64,000 nt of DNA, from NCBI GenBank assembly GCA_028287135.1, contig JAQBQE010000039.1, positions 1 through 64,000 on the forward strand, written 5' to 3'. The DNA is from Myxococcales bacterium (GTDB lineage Bacteria; Myxococcota_A; Polyangia; Haliangiales; Haliangiaceae). This document shows positions 54,910 through 64,000 of the stretch, piece after piece. Position 1 is the first letter of the stretch. Each line of letters begins with the position of its first letter. A program made the translations under genes and the position numbers. The notes below the pieces were generated by a model, which was given only the letters and a program-made list of their open reading frames with translations, had not been told where the DNA came from and did not search any database.

Positions 54910-55670
54910 TGGACCTCGGACTCGCAGGCAAGGTGTGTCTGGTCAGCGGCGCGAGCCGTGGCATCGGTCGCGCGATCGCGATCGCTCTCGCCCGCGAGGG
55001 CGGCATCGTCGCTGCGGTCGCCCGCGGCAGGGACGATCTCGAGGTGCTCGGCAAGCAGCTCGGCGGTGCACCTCACATCACGATCGTCGCCGACGTCGGG
55101 ACCGCCGACGGTGCGCAGCATGCGGTCGATACCTGCGTGCGCGAGCTCGGTGGGATCGATGTCGTGATCGCGAATGTCGGCAAGTCGTTCGCGCGCGATG
55201 CGCATGACCTGACCGACGAGGATCTCGCGAAGTCGCTCGACATGAACCTGTGGACCGCGGCGCGGATCGCGCAGCGTGCAGCGCCGCACATGATCACGCG
55301 TGGCGGTGGTTCGATCACGATGACGTCGTCGATCTGGGGCCGCGAAGCAGGAGGCGCGCCGGGCTACAACGTCGCCAAGGCCGGCGTCATCGCACTCGCG
55401 AAGGCGCTCGCGCGGGACTATGCGAAGGACGGGATCCGGGTGAACACCGTGGCGCCCGGGTCGATCCTGTTTCCCGGCGGCGGCTGGGATCGGCGGCAGC
55501 AGGCGGATCCCGCGGGGATCGCGGAGTTCGTCCAGCGAGACATCCCGATGGGCCGGTTCGGCACGCCGGAGGAAGTCGCCGACGTCGTCGCGTTCGTCGC
55601 ATCGCCGCGCGCGCGCTGGATCACCGGAGCGACGATCTCCGTCGACGGCGGCCAGTCACACGCGTTCTGA
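54909..55670 (+). CDS. SDR family oxidoreductase (classical)
   Basis: A 253-residue classical short-chain dehydrogenase with a full active site: cofactor motif SGASRGIG (about 13-20), ANVG in place of NNAG (about 84-87), catalytic Ser in MTSSIWG, and YNVAK (Tyr and Lys about 155-159). The C-terminus WITGATISVDGGQS is typical. It is translationally coupled to the PECR-like SDR upstream. Likely a 3-oxoacyl or 3-hydroxyacyl reductase, but SDR substrates cannot be told from sequence. Confidence 0.87.
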   Translation: MDLGLAGKVCLVSGASRGIGRAIAIALAREGGIVAAVARGRDDLEVLGKQLGGAPHITIVADVGTADGAQHAVDTCVRELGGIDVVIANVGKSFARDAHDLTDEDLAKSLDMNLWTAARIAQRAAPHMITRGGGSITMTSSIWGREAGGAPGYNVAKAGVIALAKALARDYAKDGIRVNTVAPGSILFPGGGWDRRQQADPAGIAEFVQRDIPMGRFGTPEEVADVVAFVASPRARWITGATISVDGGQSHAF

Positions 55671-55798
55671 CGTCCACGCCTCGCTGCGCGTCCACAGCTC
55701 GGCGGCGAGCGCGGGATCTCGGTTCGTCATACGGGTGAGCGGATCGTACCCGCCGAACGCAGAGCGCGCCGGAGATCGAGAACGCGGTAGTGTCGGCC

Positions 55799-57262
55799 AT
55801 GCGTTCTCGATCGCATTGGAAGAAGTACGTCGTCGTGGTCGCGCTGTTGGCATGCGACGGACCTCGCACCGAACCTGCGCCGACCGCGGTCCCGACGCCG
55901 GCCGCCACTCGGTCAAGTATCTCGACGCCGTCGACGCCCTCGCTTCCGGTCGTCGATGCGTTCGTTCGCGCCGAGATGACGCGCCAGCAGATACCCGGGG
56001 TTGCGGTGGCCGTGATTCGCGACGGTGTCGCCGTTCACCGCGCGGGCTACGGCATCGCGAACCTCGAGCACGATGTGCCGGTCACGCCATCGACGATCTT
56101 CCAGTCGGGCTCGATGGGGAAGCAGTTCACGTCAGCGCTCGTGATGATGCTCGTCGAGGACGGCAAGCTCGCGCTCGACGCTTCGATCGCGACGTACTTC
56201 CCGGATGCACCGGCCGGGTTCCGCGCCGTCACGGTGCGTCACCTGCTGACTCACACGTCGGGGATCCCGGACTACACGACAGATGCGTTCGACTTCAGAG
56301 CCGACTACACGGAAGATCAGCTGCGCGCATTCGCATTCGCTCAGACGCTGGAGTTCGCACCCGGGACGAGGTGGAGCTACAGTAACACCGGGTACGCGCT
56401 GCTCGGGTTCTTGATCCGCCGGGTCACCGGCGTGTTTTACGGGGACCTGCTGCGGGACCGGATCTTCGTTCCGCTGAAGATGACCACGGCGCGGGTCATC
56501 AGCGAGGCGGACATCATTCCACACCGCGCTGCAGGCTATCAGCGGGTCGACGGCAAGCTCGCGCATCACGAGTGGGTGTCGCCGAGCCTGAACACGACGG
56601 CGGATGGAGCGCTCTACTATTCTCTCGATGACGTGATCCTCTGGGACCGCGCGCTGCGTGCCGGAGCGCTGCTGCAGCCCACGAGCTGGAAGCAGATGTA
56701 CACACCGGTCGCGCTCGCGAGCGGTAAGACCTATGGCTACGGCTTCGGCTGGTTCGTCGATCCGGTCCGCGGTCACACCGTCCATCGGCATTCCGGCGCC
56801 TGGCAGGGGTTCAAGACCGATATCGTTCGCTATCCCGACGACGATCTCACCGTGATCGTGCTGTGCAACCTGGCCGAGGCCAACCCCGAGGCGCTCTCCA
56901 ACGGGATCGTGCAGACGATCGCCCCCGAGCTGGTCGAGCCCGCGGAGGGCCCGGCCATCCCCGACGATCCGGTGATGACCACACGTGTCTGGCGATTGCT
57001 CGACGAAGCAGCTCGTGGCGTGCTCTCGCGGGAGGAGCTCGCACACACCCAGGCCGGGTTTGCCGCGGTCGCTGAGGAGCAGTTTCCCGCGCTGCTCGGC
57101 AAGCTCGGTGCTCCGACCTCGCTCGTGCTTCGCCGCCATGTCGAGCGCGGCGACGATCAGCTCTACACGTACTCGGCGAGCTACGGCGAGCGCGAATTCT
57201 CGGTCGCGGTGATGGTTGCGCCCGATGGCAAGCTGTCGAAGCTCTCGGTCCGCCCCCGCTGA
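55799..57262 (+). CDS. Serine beta-lactamase-like hydrolase lipoprotein
   Basis: A 487-residue lipoprotein (lipobox LLAC, about residue 20) of the class C beta-lactamase/DD-peptidase fold. The triad motifs are present: SGSMGKQF (Ser-x-x-Lys, about 99-104), YSN (about 192-194) and HSGAWQG (about 330-336). The last ~130 residues form an extra domain seen in many such proteins. It probably hydrolyses esters or D-amino-acid peptides in the envelope rather than beta-lactams. GTG at 55790 is an alternative start. It abuts the convergent charged-helix lipoprotein. Confidence 0.85.
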   Translation: MRSRSHWKKYVVVVALLACDGPRTEPAPTAVPTPAATRSSISTPSTPSLPVVDAFVRAEMTRQQIPGVAVAVIRDGVAVHRAGYGIANLEHDVPVTPSTIFQSGSMGKQFTSALVMMLVEDGKLALDASIATYFPDAPAGFRAVTVRHLLTHTSGIPDYTTDAFDFRADYTEDQLRAFAFAQTLEFAPGTRWSYSNTGYALLGFLIRRVTGVFYGDLLRDRIFVPLKMTTARVISEADIIPHRAAGYQRVDGKLAHHEWVSPSLNTTADGALYYSLDDVILWDRALRAGALLQPTSWKQMYTPVALASGKTYGYGFGWFVDPVRGHTVHRHSGAWQGFKTDIVRYPDDDLTVIVLCNLAEANPEALSNGIVQTIAPELVEPAEGPAIPDDPVMTTRVWRLLDEAARGVLSREELAHTQAGFAAVAEEQFPALLGKLGAPTSLVLRRHVERGDDQLYTYSASYGEREFSVAVMVAPDGKLSKLSVRPR

Positions 57263-57919
57263 CTACTTGTTCTTCTTCTTGTCGTCCTTGCGATCGTCCT
57301 TCGCATCCTTGCGCTCCTCGCGGCGCTCTTCCTTCGCGTCCTTGCGGTCGTCCTTGCGCTCTTCCTTGACCTCGCGGCGCTCTTCCTTCGCGTCCTTGCG
57401 GTCGTCCTTGCGGTCGTCCTTGCGCTCTTCCTTGATCTCGCGCTTCTCTTCCTTGAAGTCGCGGCGGTCGTCCTTACGCTCTTCCTTGATCTCGCGACGC
57501 TCTTCCCTGGCGTCCTGACGGTCGTCGCGGCGATCTTCCTTGATCTCCCGCTTCTCCTCGCGGCGGTCCTCCTTGATCTCCTGCCGGACGTTACCGCGGG
57601 CGTTGCCGTTAGCCCGGAAGCGCACGTACGCCTGCGGGCGATCGATCCGGCGGATCTGCGCGGGCACCACGTCGACGCGAACCCAGTCGCGCGTGTGATA
57701 GCGGCTGCGGTACCAGACGCCGTTGTCGAAGCGCCAGTACATGTTCGACGAGTAGAACACCGGCTCGTCGTAGTCCTCGATCACCTGAACGTCCGCATCG
57801 ACGTAGACGAGCGGCGGTGGCGAGGCCTCGGCAGTGAACATCGCCGAGCCGGTTCCGGTGGTCGTACAGCCGCCGGCGATCGCGACCGCAAGCAACGAGC
57901 TGAGGAGGGTAGTGCGCAT
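57263..57919 (-). CDS. Lipoprotein with long charged single-helix repeat
   Basis: A 218-residue lipoprotein: lipobox AGGC at about 15-18. Residues 35-100 form a small domain with a Trp/Tyr-rich YWRFDNGVWYRSRYH segment, as in proteins with YXWxxDDGxWY-type surface repeats. Residues about 112-218 are almost entirely Glu, Lys, Arg and Asp in EERKDDRKD/KEERREIK repeats, the composition of a stable single alpha helix. The repeat is visible in DNA as CTTCCTTG/CGGTCGTC units (57280-57590). It would project as a rigid rod from the membrane. Confidence 0.78.
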   Translation of the reverse strand: MRTTLLSSLLAVAIAGGCTTTGTGSAMFTAEASPPPLVYVDADVQVIEDYDEPVFYSSNMYWRFDNGVWYRSRYHTRDWVRVDVVPAQIRRIDRPQAYVRFRANGNARGNVRQEIKEDRREEKREIKEDRRDDRQDAREERREIKEERKDDRRDFKEEKREIKEERKDDRKDDRKDAKEERREVKEERKDDRKDAKEERREERKDAKDDRKDDKKKNK

Positions 57920-58052
57920 ATGCGGGCGATCCTACATCACCGCCGGAACGCCCGAACCGAGCGATTTCGCCCGTCACGGAGGAGACCGGGAGACACGTCG
58001 CACGAGCGATGCGGGTCAGATCGTGCGTGGTAGACAGCGCGCATGAACGAGC

Positions 58053-59294
58053 ATGATCGTCGCTGACACCGGCTCACGTGCCAGACGAATCGCGCGGAGG
58101 TTCTGGAAGCTCGCGCTCGGGATCGTGATCGGCGTCGCGCTCGGTCTTGCGATCCCGGTCGTGCTCGCGCTGTGGAACGCAGCGAACAAGCCGAAGGATG
58201 CCTTTCTCCTGACCGGCGACGTGGCGTCGTCAGGGCCGGCGCTCGCGAATGCGATCGATCAGACGTTCGGCGTCCACCTCGTCGGGGGCCACGAGGTCAC
58301 CATGCTCGATAACGGCAAGGTGTTCGATGCGCTGGTCGAGGATCTCGGCCGTGCTCGTCACAGCATTCACATCGTGATGTACATCTGGGAGCCGGGCATC
58401 GCGTCCGATCGCGTGTCGGCTGCGGTGATCGCGCGCGCGAAGGCCGGGGTCGCGTGCCGGATCGTGATCGATGCGTTCGGTAGCTCGGAGTTCCCCGAGA
58501 AGCTGGCACCCGCGCTCACGCAGGCTGGCTGCGAGGTCCGCATGTTCCGACCGCTTCCCGGCGTCGCACCGCTCGCACGCAACCACCGCAAGCTCGTGGT
58601 GATCGACGGCGCGATCGGGATCACGGGCGGGTTCGGGATCCGCGACAACTGGCTCGGAGACGGCGTGACCGCAGGTGCGTGGCGTGACGCCAACATCCGG
58701 TTCACGGGGCCCGCCGTGCACGATGCGCAGCAGGCGTTCGCGGAGAACTGGCAGGAGACCGGCGGTGCGCTGCTCGGTGCCGACGTGTTTTCTGCGCCGG
58801 TCGCCCCCACGGGTGGTGCACGCGCGGCGTTCATCGCGAGCACCGGTACGTCGGTCGTGACGCGCGCCGAGCGGCTGACGCAGCTCGTGATCGCGGCTGC
58901 GAAGAAGCGGCTGTGGATCGTCAACGCCTACGTCGTCCCGAGTCCCGCGATCATCGACTTGATGAAGCGCAAGGCCGCGAGTGGTGTGGACGTCCGGATC
59001 CTCGCGCCAGGCAGCAAGAGCGACTCGAAGCCAGCGCTCCTCTCGCAGAAAAAGCTGTTTCCCCAGCTGCGCAAGGCCGGCGTCCGGATCTGGGAGTACG
59101 AGGGTTCGATGGTCCACTCGAAGACGATGCTCGCGGATGACGAGCTCGCCGTGATCGGAACGATCAACCTCGATCCGCTGTCGCTCAACAAGCTCGATGA
59201 AGCCGCGCTGCTCGTCGAGGACGTCAGCCTCGGAGCCGCGCTCGCTCGCTCGTTCGAGGCCGATTGCGCGCGCGCGGTCGAGGTCGGTCAGTAG
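58053..59294 (+). CDS. Phospholipase D family protein, cardiolipin synthase-like
   Basis: A 413-residue protein with an N-terminal membrane helix (about 19-42) and two HKD motifs: NHRKLVVIDG (about 176-185) and VHSKTMLADD (about 350-359), each followed by GITGG or GTINLD, as in bacterial cardiolipin synthases. Together they form one active site that transfers phosphatidyl groups. The single helix, rather than two, places it nearer ClsB/ClsC-like or general PLD proteins. Its end overlaps msrA by 7 bp convergently. Confidence 0.87.
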   Translation: MIVADTGSRARRIARRFWKLALGIVIGVALGLAIPVVLALWNAANKPKDAFLLTGDVASSGPALANAIDQTFGVHLVGGHEVTMLDNGKVFDALVEDLGRARHSIHIVMYIWEPGIASDRVSAAVIARAKAGVACRIVIDAFGSSEFPEKLAPALTQAGCEVRMFRPLPGVAPLARNHRKLVVIDGAIGITGGFGIRDNWLGDGVTAGAWRDANIRFTGPAVHDAQQAFAENWQETGGALLGADVFSAPVAPTGGARAAFIASTGTSVVTRAERLTQLVIAAAKKRLWIVNAYVVPSPAIIDLMKRKAASGVDVRILAPGSKSDSKPALLSQKKLFPQLRKAGVRIWEYEGSMVHSKTMLADDELAVIGTINLDPLSLNKLDEAALLVEDVSLGAALARSFEADCARAVEVGQ

Positions 59295-59887
59295 CTGAAC
59301 GGGCGCAGCCAGTGGTTGTCGTAGCCGCCTGGATTCTTCACGAGATAGTCCTGGTGGTAGCCCTCGGCCTTGACCCAGTGGGTCGGTGCTTCGATGGTGG
59401 TCGTGATCGAGCCCTTCCACTTCCCGCTCCGAGCGACGAGATCCTTGATCTTGTGCGCGGCGGCGCGCTGCGCATCGCTGGTCGGGAAGATCGCTGACCG
59501 GTACTGCGAGCCATCATCGTTGCCCTGCCGGTTCAAGGTCGTGGGATCGTGGATCCTGAAGAACCACTTGCTGAGCAGATCCTCGTAGCTGATCACGCTC
59601 GGGTCGAACACGATGCGGACCGCCTCGGCATGTCCGGTGGATCCTCCCGCGACCTGCTCGTACGAGACCTTGGCGGAGGGACCACCGATGTAACCGACCT
59701 CGGCGTCGACGACCCCGTCCGCCTTCATCATCCAGTGCTCGACGCCCCAGAAACAGCCCGCGGCGAGGATCGCGACCTCCCGGGGGCCATCCTTGGTGGC
59801 GGCCCGCTTGGTCGGGTTCGCATCCGACGGCGTGCAGGTGGCGACCAACGCGGTACCGAGCAGCGCGACGACGAGTCGAGGCCTCAT
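59288..59887 (-). CDS. msrA: Peptide methionine sulfoxide reductase MsrA (exported)
   Basis: A 199-residue MsrA repairing oxidised Met (S-sulfoxide). The catalytic GCFWGVEHWM follows a ~45-residue N-terminal extension with a hydrophobic leader and a Cys (LVATC), which suggests export to the periplasm, perhaps as a lipoprotein although the residue before the Cys is Thr. YIGG, GHAEAVRI and GSQYRS are family marks. Other Met codons at 59896 and further upstream are possible starts; none has a Shine-Dalgarno site. Confidence 0.92.
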   Translation of the reverse strand: MRPRLVVALLGTALVATCTPSDANPTKRAATKDGPREVAILAAGCFWGVEHWMMKADGVVDAEVGYIGGPSAKVSYEQVAGGSTGHAEAVRIVFDPSVISYEDLLSKWFFRIHDPTTLNRQGNDDGSQYRSAIFPTSDAQRAAAHKIKDLVARSGKWKGSITTTIEAPTHWVKAEGYHQDYLVKNPGGYDNHWLRPFSY

Positions 59888-60002
59888 GACGAGCATACGC
59901 ACCGGCACAGCCGAGGTTACGCCGGTCGGACACCGTCGGATCGGGCGCTGTTCGTAGCGGGTCTCACCTGGCTCTTACTTGCCGCCCCCCGGACTCCCGT
60001 CA

Positions 60003-60647
60003 ATGGTTGGCGCGATGCAGAGGACGCTCGGCGTGTGCGCCGCCATCGCTGTTCATGCGTGCGGCGGCAGCTCTCCGCCCGCACCGCTACCGCCGCTTCG
60101 CCCGGTGGCGGCCAACGAGCTGCGCGCTCCGGCTGACTTCGCATCGATCGCCGATCGCACGCAGCGCTCGCGATCCCTGTTCCTCGAGGCGAGCCGGGTG
60201 CTGATGCATCCGCGCTGCGTCAACTGTCATCCCGCGGGTGATGTTCCTCACCAGGGCATGCAGATGATGCTGCACGACCCTCCCGTCGTCCGTGGCCCTG
60301 AGGACGCGGGTGTCGTCGGCATGGAGTGCCTGACCTGCCACCAGGATCGCAACCAGCCACTGACGCGGGTCCCCGGGGCGCCGGGCTGGCATCTCGCGCC
60401 GATCGAGATGGCATGGGTCGGCAAGACCGCGGCGTACATCTGCAACCAGATCAAGGATCCTGCGCGCAACGGCGGCAAGACGCTCGCGCAGATCGTCGAG
60501 CACAACGCGCACGACGAGCTGGTCGGCTGGGGCTGGAAGCCCGGTGCCGACCGCGAGCCCGCCCCGGGTACACAGGCACAGTTTGGCGCGATCGTCGCGG
60601 CGTGGGTCGAGACCGGGGCCGCGTGTCCCGAGGAGAACAAGCAATGA
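60003..60647 (+). CDS. Diheme c-type cytochrome subunit of the Ior-type oxidoreductase
   Basis: A 214-residue exported protein. A hydrophobic leader with a possible lipobox (HAC, ~20) is followed by two heme-c motifs, CVNCH (about 75-79) and CLTCH (about 113-117), with distal Met/His candidates in MQMMLHDP. Such proteins are encoded next to isoquinoline-1-oxidoreductase-type genes and carry electrons from the Mo enzyme. The ATG of the [2Fe-2S] subunit overlaps its stop (ATGA). ATG 60015 is an alternative start. Confidence 0.82.
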   Translation: MVGAMQRTLGVCAAIAVHACGGSSPPAPLPPLRPVAANELRAPADFASIADRTQRSRSLFLEASRVLMHPRCVNCHPAGDVPHQGMQMMLHDPPVVRGPEDAGVVGMECLTCHQDRNQPLTRVPGAPGWHLAPIEMAWVGKTAAYICNQIKDPARNGGKTLAQIVEHNAHDELVGWGWKPGADREPAPGTQAQFGAIVAAWVETGAACPEENKQ

Positions 60648-61111
60648 AGATCCGAGTAAATGGAGTCGACCAGACCCTCGACGACAACGTCGATCCGGAC
60701 ATGCCGCTGTTGTGGGCGATCCGCGATCTGCTCGGCCTGACCGGCACGAAGTACGGGTGCGGTGAGGCGCTGTGCGGCTCGTGCACCGTTCACCTCGACG
60801 GCCATGCCGTGCGGTCGTGCGTCACGCCGGTGCGCCGTGCCAGCGGCCGCTCGGTGGTCACGATCGAGGGACTGTCCAAGGATGGCAATCACCCGGTGCA
60901 GAAGGCGTGGCTCGCGCTGCGTGTGCCGCAATGCGGATTCTGCCAGTCGGGTCAGATCATGAGCGCCGCGGCGCTGCTCGCTGCGAGGCCCCGACCGACC
61001 GACGACGAGATCGATACCTCGATGGCCGGCAACCTGTGTCGGTGCGGAACGTATCCGCGGATCCGCGCCGCGATCCGGAAGGCAGCGGGGCTCCCCGAGG
61101 ACGCGACGTGA
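60644..61111 (+). CDS. iorA: [2Fe-2S] small subunit of an IorA-type aldehyde/isoquinoline oxidoreductase
   Basis: A 155-residue iron-sulfur subunit of the xanthine oxidase family. The plant-type ferredoxin cluster is [15 protein letters not shown] (about 39-53, with the fourth Cys in VRSC), and the second cluster domain has CGFCQSG and [12 protein letters not shown]. These pass electrons from the Mo site to the cytochrome. It is coupled at both ends (ATGA with the cytochrome, GTGA with the large subunit), forming one three-gene operon. Confidence 0.92.
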   Translation: MKIRVNGVDQTLDDNVDPDMPLLWAIRDLLGLTGTKYGCGEALCGSCTVHLDGHAVRSCVTPVRRASGRSVVTIEGLSKDGNHPVQKAWLALRVPQCGFCQSGQIMSAAALLAARPRPTDDEIDTSMAGNLCRCGTYPRIRAAIRKAAGLPEDAT

Positions 61112-63405
61112 CCGCACCGGTACGGGTGACCCGACGTGCCTTCCTGGTCGGGCTCAACCTCTCTCTCGGTGGGCTCGCGCTCGGCGTGTATCCGCGGTTG
61201 GCCACCGCCGACGAGCCGAGCGGCAGGGCCGGACCAGCGCCGCAGCCCGCGTCCGAGGCGCACGAGGACGCGACCAAGGGTCTCGATCCGAACGTCCTCG
61301 TGCACATCGGCGACGACGGCCACACGACGATCGTCTGCCATCGCTCGGAGATGGGGCAGGGCGTACGGAGCTCGATCCCGATCCTGATCGCCGACGAGCT
61401 CGGCGCAACGCTCGAGCGCGTGGTCGTGCTCCAGGCCGATGGCGACAAGAAGTACGGCGACCAGAACACCGATGGCTCGTCGAGTATCCGCAGGTTCTAC
61501 GATGACCTGCGCCGAGCCGGAGCAGCCGCACGGATGATGTTGATCTCGGCAGCCGCGAAGCGCTGGAACGTGAAGCCCGAGTCGTGCGTGGCGCGCGATC
61601 ACCAGGTGATCCATCCCCCGACCCAGCGAGCGCTCGGATTCGGCGAGCTCGTGCCTGCCGCGTCGAAGCTCCCGGTCCCTGCGGCGAAGGCGATCACGCT
61701 GCGCCCCGAATCGGAGCTCGTGAACGTGAAGAAAGCGTCGCTGCCGTTGCTCGACGGACCGGCGATCGTCACCGGGACCGCGCTGTTCGGCGCGGACGTG
61801 AAGCTGCCCGGGCAGCTGATCGCGGTGATCGCGAGACCCCCGACCGTCGGTGGCAAGGTCGCTCGCTACGATGCGGCGCGCGCGCTCAAGATCCCCGGTG
61901 TGCGTCGGGTCGTCGAGATGCCGGTGCCGAAGGCGCCGTGGATGTTCCAGCCGTGGGGCGGGCTCGCGATCGTGGCGGACACGACCTGGGCGGCGCTCAA
62001 GGGGCGCGCGGCTCTCGAGGTCAGCTGGGACCCTGGCAGCAACGAGGTCGCGGACTCGGCGACGATGCGTGACGAGATGCTGTCCTCGGTGAGGACGGCG
62101 GGTACGCCGTTGCGCTCGCTCGGCGATGCCGATGCTGCGCTCGCGAGCGCGGCGAAGGTGATCGAGGCGGAGTACCTGGTGCCGCACCTCGCACACATCA
62201 CGATGGAGCCCCCCGCTGCGATCGCGCAGGTGGCCAGCGGGCGCGCGGAGGTGTGGGCGCCGACCCAGAACCCGCAGGCTGCACGCACCGAGGTCGCACG
62301 CGTCCTCGGCATCGGAGAGGACAAGGTGACGGTGCATGTGACGCTGCTCGGCGGTGGCTTCGGTCGCAAGTCGAAGGCGGACTTTGTCTCGGAGGCAGCG
62401 TTTCTGGCGCGCGAGATGGGTGCACCAGTGCGCGTGCAATGGACGCGCGAGGACGACCTCCGCCACGACTACTACAACGCGGTCAACGCGCAGCGATTGC
62501 GTGCGGGACTCGACGGTCGCGGGGCCGTGATCGCATGGCACCACCGGACGGCGTTCCCGCCGATCAAGAGCACGTTCGTCGCGGGCACCACCACGCCCGC
62601 GATCGACGACCTTCAGCAGGGGGTGCTCGATCTCGCGCTCTCGACGCCCAACGTCCGTGCCGAGGCGTGCGCGGCGACGCCGCGGGTCCGCATTGGCTGG
62701 TATCGCTCGGTGTACAACATCTTCCACGCCTTCGCGGTCGGCTCGTTCATCGACGAGCTCGCAGTCGCACGCGGCATGGACCCACGCGACGCCTGGCTCG
62801 ACATGATCGGACCGGCGCGCATCCTGGGCCTGCAGGACCTCGGCATCGCGAAGCTGTCGAACTACGGGGAGCCGCTCGACCGGCACCCGGTGGATGCAGG
62901 CCGTCTGCGCCGGGTGGTCGAGCGGGTCACCGAGGCCTCGCGGTGGAGCACGCGCAAGCAGCAGGGCAGGACGCTCGGGCTCGCGGCCCATCGGAGCTTC
63001 GTGACGTACACGGCCGTCGTGCTGTCGGTCGTGCCCGACAAGCAGCGCGTGTTCCGGATCGACGAGGCCTGGATCTCGATGGACCCCGGCACCGTCGTCA
63101 ATCAGGACCGGGTGCGCTCACAGATGGAAGGTGGCGTCATCATGGGGATCAGCAACGCCCTGTTCGGCGGCGTCACGCTGAAGCAGGGTGCGGTCCAGCA
63201 ATCGAACTTCCGCGACGCCCGGATCGCGCGCATCCGCGACGTGCCGCGAAAGATCCATCTCGATCTCGTCGCCAGTGGGGGGCCGCCGTGTGGCGTCGGC
63301 GAGCCGCCGGTGCCGCCCGTCGGTGCCGCGCTCGCCAATGCGGTGTTCGCGCTCACCGGCAAGCGGGTCCGCGAGCTGCCAATCGCGGCAGCGTTCCGGA
63401 TCTAG
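61108..63405 (+). CDS. iorB: Molybdopterin large subunit of an IorB-type oxidoreductase
   Basis: A 765-residue periplasmic molybdenum hydroxylase subunit. The leader [16 protein letters not shown] is a Tat signal (twin Arg), needed for export of the folded Mo cofactor. The family patterns [37 protein letters not shown] and the catalytic Glu region GVGEPPVPP near the end are present. It hydroxylates an aromatic or aldehyde substrate with water as oxygen source; substrate is not predictable. Start is GTG overlapping the iorA stop. Confidence 0.9.
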   Translation: MTAPVRVTRRAFLVGLNLSLGGLALGVYPRLATADEPSGRAGPAPQPASEAHEDATKGLDPNVLVHIGDDGHTTIVCHRSEMGQGVRSSIPILIADELGATLERVVVLQADGDKKYGDQNTDGSSSIRRFYDDLRRAGAAARMMLISAAAKRWNVKPESCVARDHQVIHPPTQRALGFGELVPAASKLPVPAAKAITLRPESELVNVKKASLPLLDGPAIVTGTALFGADVKLPGQLIAVIARPPTVGGKVARYDAARALKIPGVRRVVEMPVPKAPWMFQPWGGLAIVADTTWAALKGRAALEVSWDPGSNEVADSATMRDEMLSSVRTAGTPLRSLGDADAALASAAKVIEAEYLVPHLAHITMEPPAAIAQVASGRAEVWAPTQNPQAARTEVARVLGIGEDKVTVHVTLLGGGFGRKSKADFVSEAAFLAREMGAPVRVQWTREDDLRHDYYNAVNAQRLRAGLDGRGAVIAWHHRTAFPPIKSTFVAGTTTPAIDDLQQGVLDLALSTPNVRAEACAATPRVRIGWYRSVYNIFHAFAVGSFIDELAVARGMDPRDAWLDMIGPARILGLQDLGIAKLSNYGEPLDRHPVDAGRLRRVVERVTEASRWSTRKQQGRTLGLAAHRSFVTYTAVVLSVVPDKQRVFRIDEAWISMDPGTVVNQDRVRSQMEGGVIMGISNALFGGVTLKQGAVQQSNFRDARIARIRDVPRKIHLDLVASGGPPCGVGEPPVPPVGAALANAVFALTGKRVRELPIAAAFRI

Positions 63406-63736
63406 AGGCCGACCGCGGCGATCCCGGGTGGCTCGGTTCCGACGTTCGGCATTCAAGAGTCTGATTCGACCAGTACCTCCGATTGTTGAGGGGCTGACTC
63501 TCGAAGTTCTGGAGGAGCGGTCGATGTCCCCTGTGTGCCAGCGAGAACCGTTCCGCGGGAGAGCCCGGTTCAACGTCGCCGGCTGGAGCTGACGATGATG
63601 ATGGCTCGTCCGCGATGACCGCCACGGGCCTGAGTATCCGGACGAGACTGCGTCGGGTCTCGAACGTACGTAGAAACCCGCAACGCGCGCCCGGACAGGC
63701 GGGCATCCCCGAATCGTGTCGGGCAACGATGGTACG
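63406..63736. other. Intergenic region with no recognised gene
   Basis: About 330 bases between iorB and the PAS gene. Short frames exist on both strands but none has a leader, known motif or ribosome site. Base composition is somewhat less GC-rich than the flanks around 63460-63600. It likely holds the promoter of the right-edge gene; nothing specific is recognised. Confidence 0.4.
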
Positions 63737-64000
63737 GTGAGCGCTCGTATGAAGCCTCGTGAAGGGTCGCCGGCCGCTTCCGACTTCTTCGAGATGTCGC
63801 TCGACCATCTGTGCATCGTCGACTTCGACGGGTACTTCGTGCGCGTCAACCCGTCGTGGACGCGCACTCTCGGATGGACGATGGAGGAGCTGCTGGCGGC
63901 ACCGTCGATCGATCTCGTGCATCCCGACGATCGGGCCCGTACGATCGCGGCGCGCAAGGGGTTGCATCAGGGCATGAACATGGGCGCGCTCAGGAACCGG
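63737..64000 (+). CDS. PAS-domain protein, N-terminal part (runs off right edge)
   Basis: From GTG 63737 or ATG 63749 the frame stays open to the window end (84-88 codons). FFEMSLDHLCIVDFDGYFVRVNP, then WTRTLGWTMEELLAAPSIDLVHPDDR, is a typical PAS domain (about residues 13-65), with the PAC-like part starting at the edge. Such a start belongs to sensor histidine kinases or related signalling proteins; the output domain is outside the window. Confidence 0.8.
   Translation, partial: MSARMKPREGSPAASDFFEMSLDHLCIVDFDGYFVRVNPSWTRTLGWTMEELLAAPSIDLVHPDDRARTIAARKGLHQGMNMGALRNR

Noticed and set aside
63410-63730. A transposase or gene fragment in the gap before the PAS gene
   Set aside because: Frames on both strands show no recognisable motif; composition alone is not enough.

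Overview
The window is a high-GC, densely coded bacterial chromosome segment with short intergenic gaps and many 1-4 bp start/stop overlaps. The gene content points to a myxobacterium (Myxococcota), probably of the Haliangium/Kofleria/Nannocystis side: five intact and two broken Hanks-type Ser/Thr kinases, several with PEGA or beta-propeller outputs; a kinase with an anti-sigma-like zinc finger translationally coupled to a myxobacterial-type sigma factor; many lipoproteins, one with the Cys-rich 'DPDHCGACG' motif; and an archaeal/eukaryal-type prolyl-tRNA synthetase. The lineage is inferred from gene families, not from a marker search. No rRNA, tRNA, CRISPR array, prophage or complete insertion sequence was seen.

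Layout. 1-3.7 kb: edge of a membrane protein gene, a nucleotidyltransferase plus small partner pair, then rsmE-prmA-rpsU and a small conserved gene on the minus strand. 3.9-9.3 kb: an M16 peptidase pair (active plus inactive subunit), a DUF4105 membrane protein and a TM2-type protein. 9.3-15.8 kb: a DNA-repair block with a ligase-less LigD (phosphoesterase-polymerase), a DUF72 protein, a PolX-like protein whose polymerase site is lost but whose PHP site is kept, and Ku. 15.8-20.8 kb: lipoprotein, TetR-EmrB-EmrA efflux operon with a tandem operator, and a HEAT-repeat protein. 20.9-24.3 kb: PlsC and a ferredoxin/YpdA-like oxidoreductase fusion. 24.3-31.6 kb: two wrecked kinase genes around a YkgJ-type gene, then the intact kinase-sigma pair and a protease operon.

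31.7-46 kb: outer-membrane beta-barrel, rpsB-tsf, a 10.5 kb block (lipoproteins, kinase, proS, zinc-finger protein, a decayed 23S-IVP/four-helix-bundle element with hexamer inverted repeats, another kinase), then pyrH-frr. The normally contiguous rpsB-tsf-pyrH-frr cluster is thus split. 46-54 kb: kinase, GNAT and degenerate Nudix genes, lamin-tail-like protein, and a kinase/PEGA protein/lipoprotein operon. 54-64 kb: two SDR oxidoreductases, a serine beta-lactamase-like hydrolase, a charged-helix lipoprotein, a PLD-family synthase, MsrA, a diheme c-type cytochrome with iorA/iorB-type molybdenum hydroxylase subunits, and the first 84-88 codons of a PAS-domain gene at the right edge.

Themes: envelope-directed Ser/Thr signalling, an atypical end-joining locus, and several decaying genes (two kinases, an M13 peptidase tail, a PAS fragment, the IVP gene) that mark recent rearrangement.
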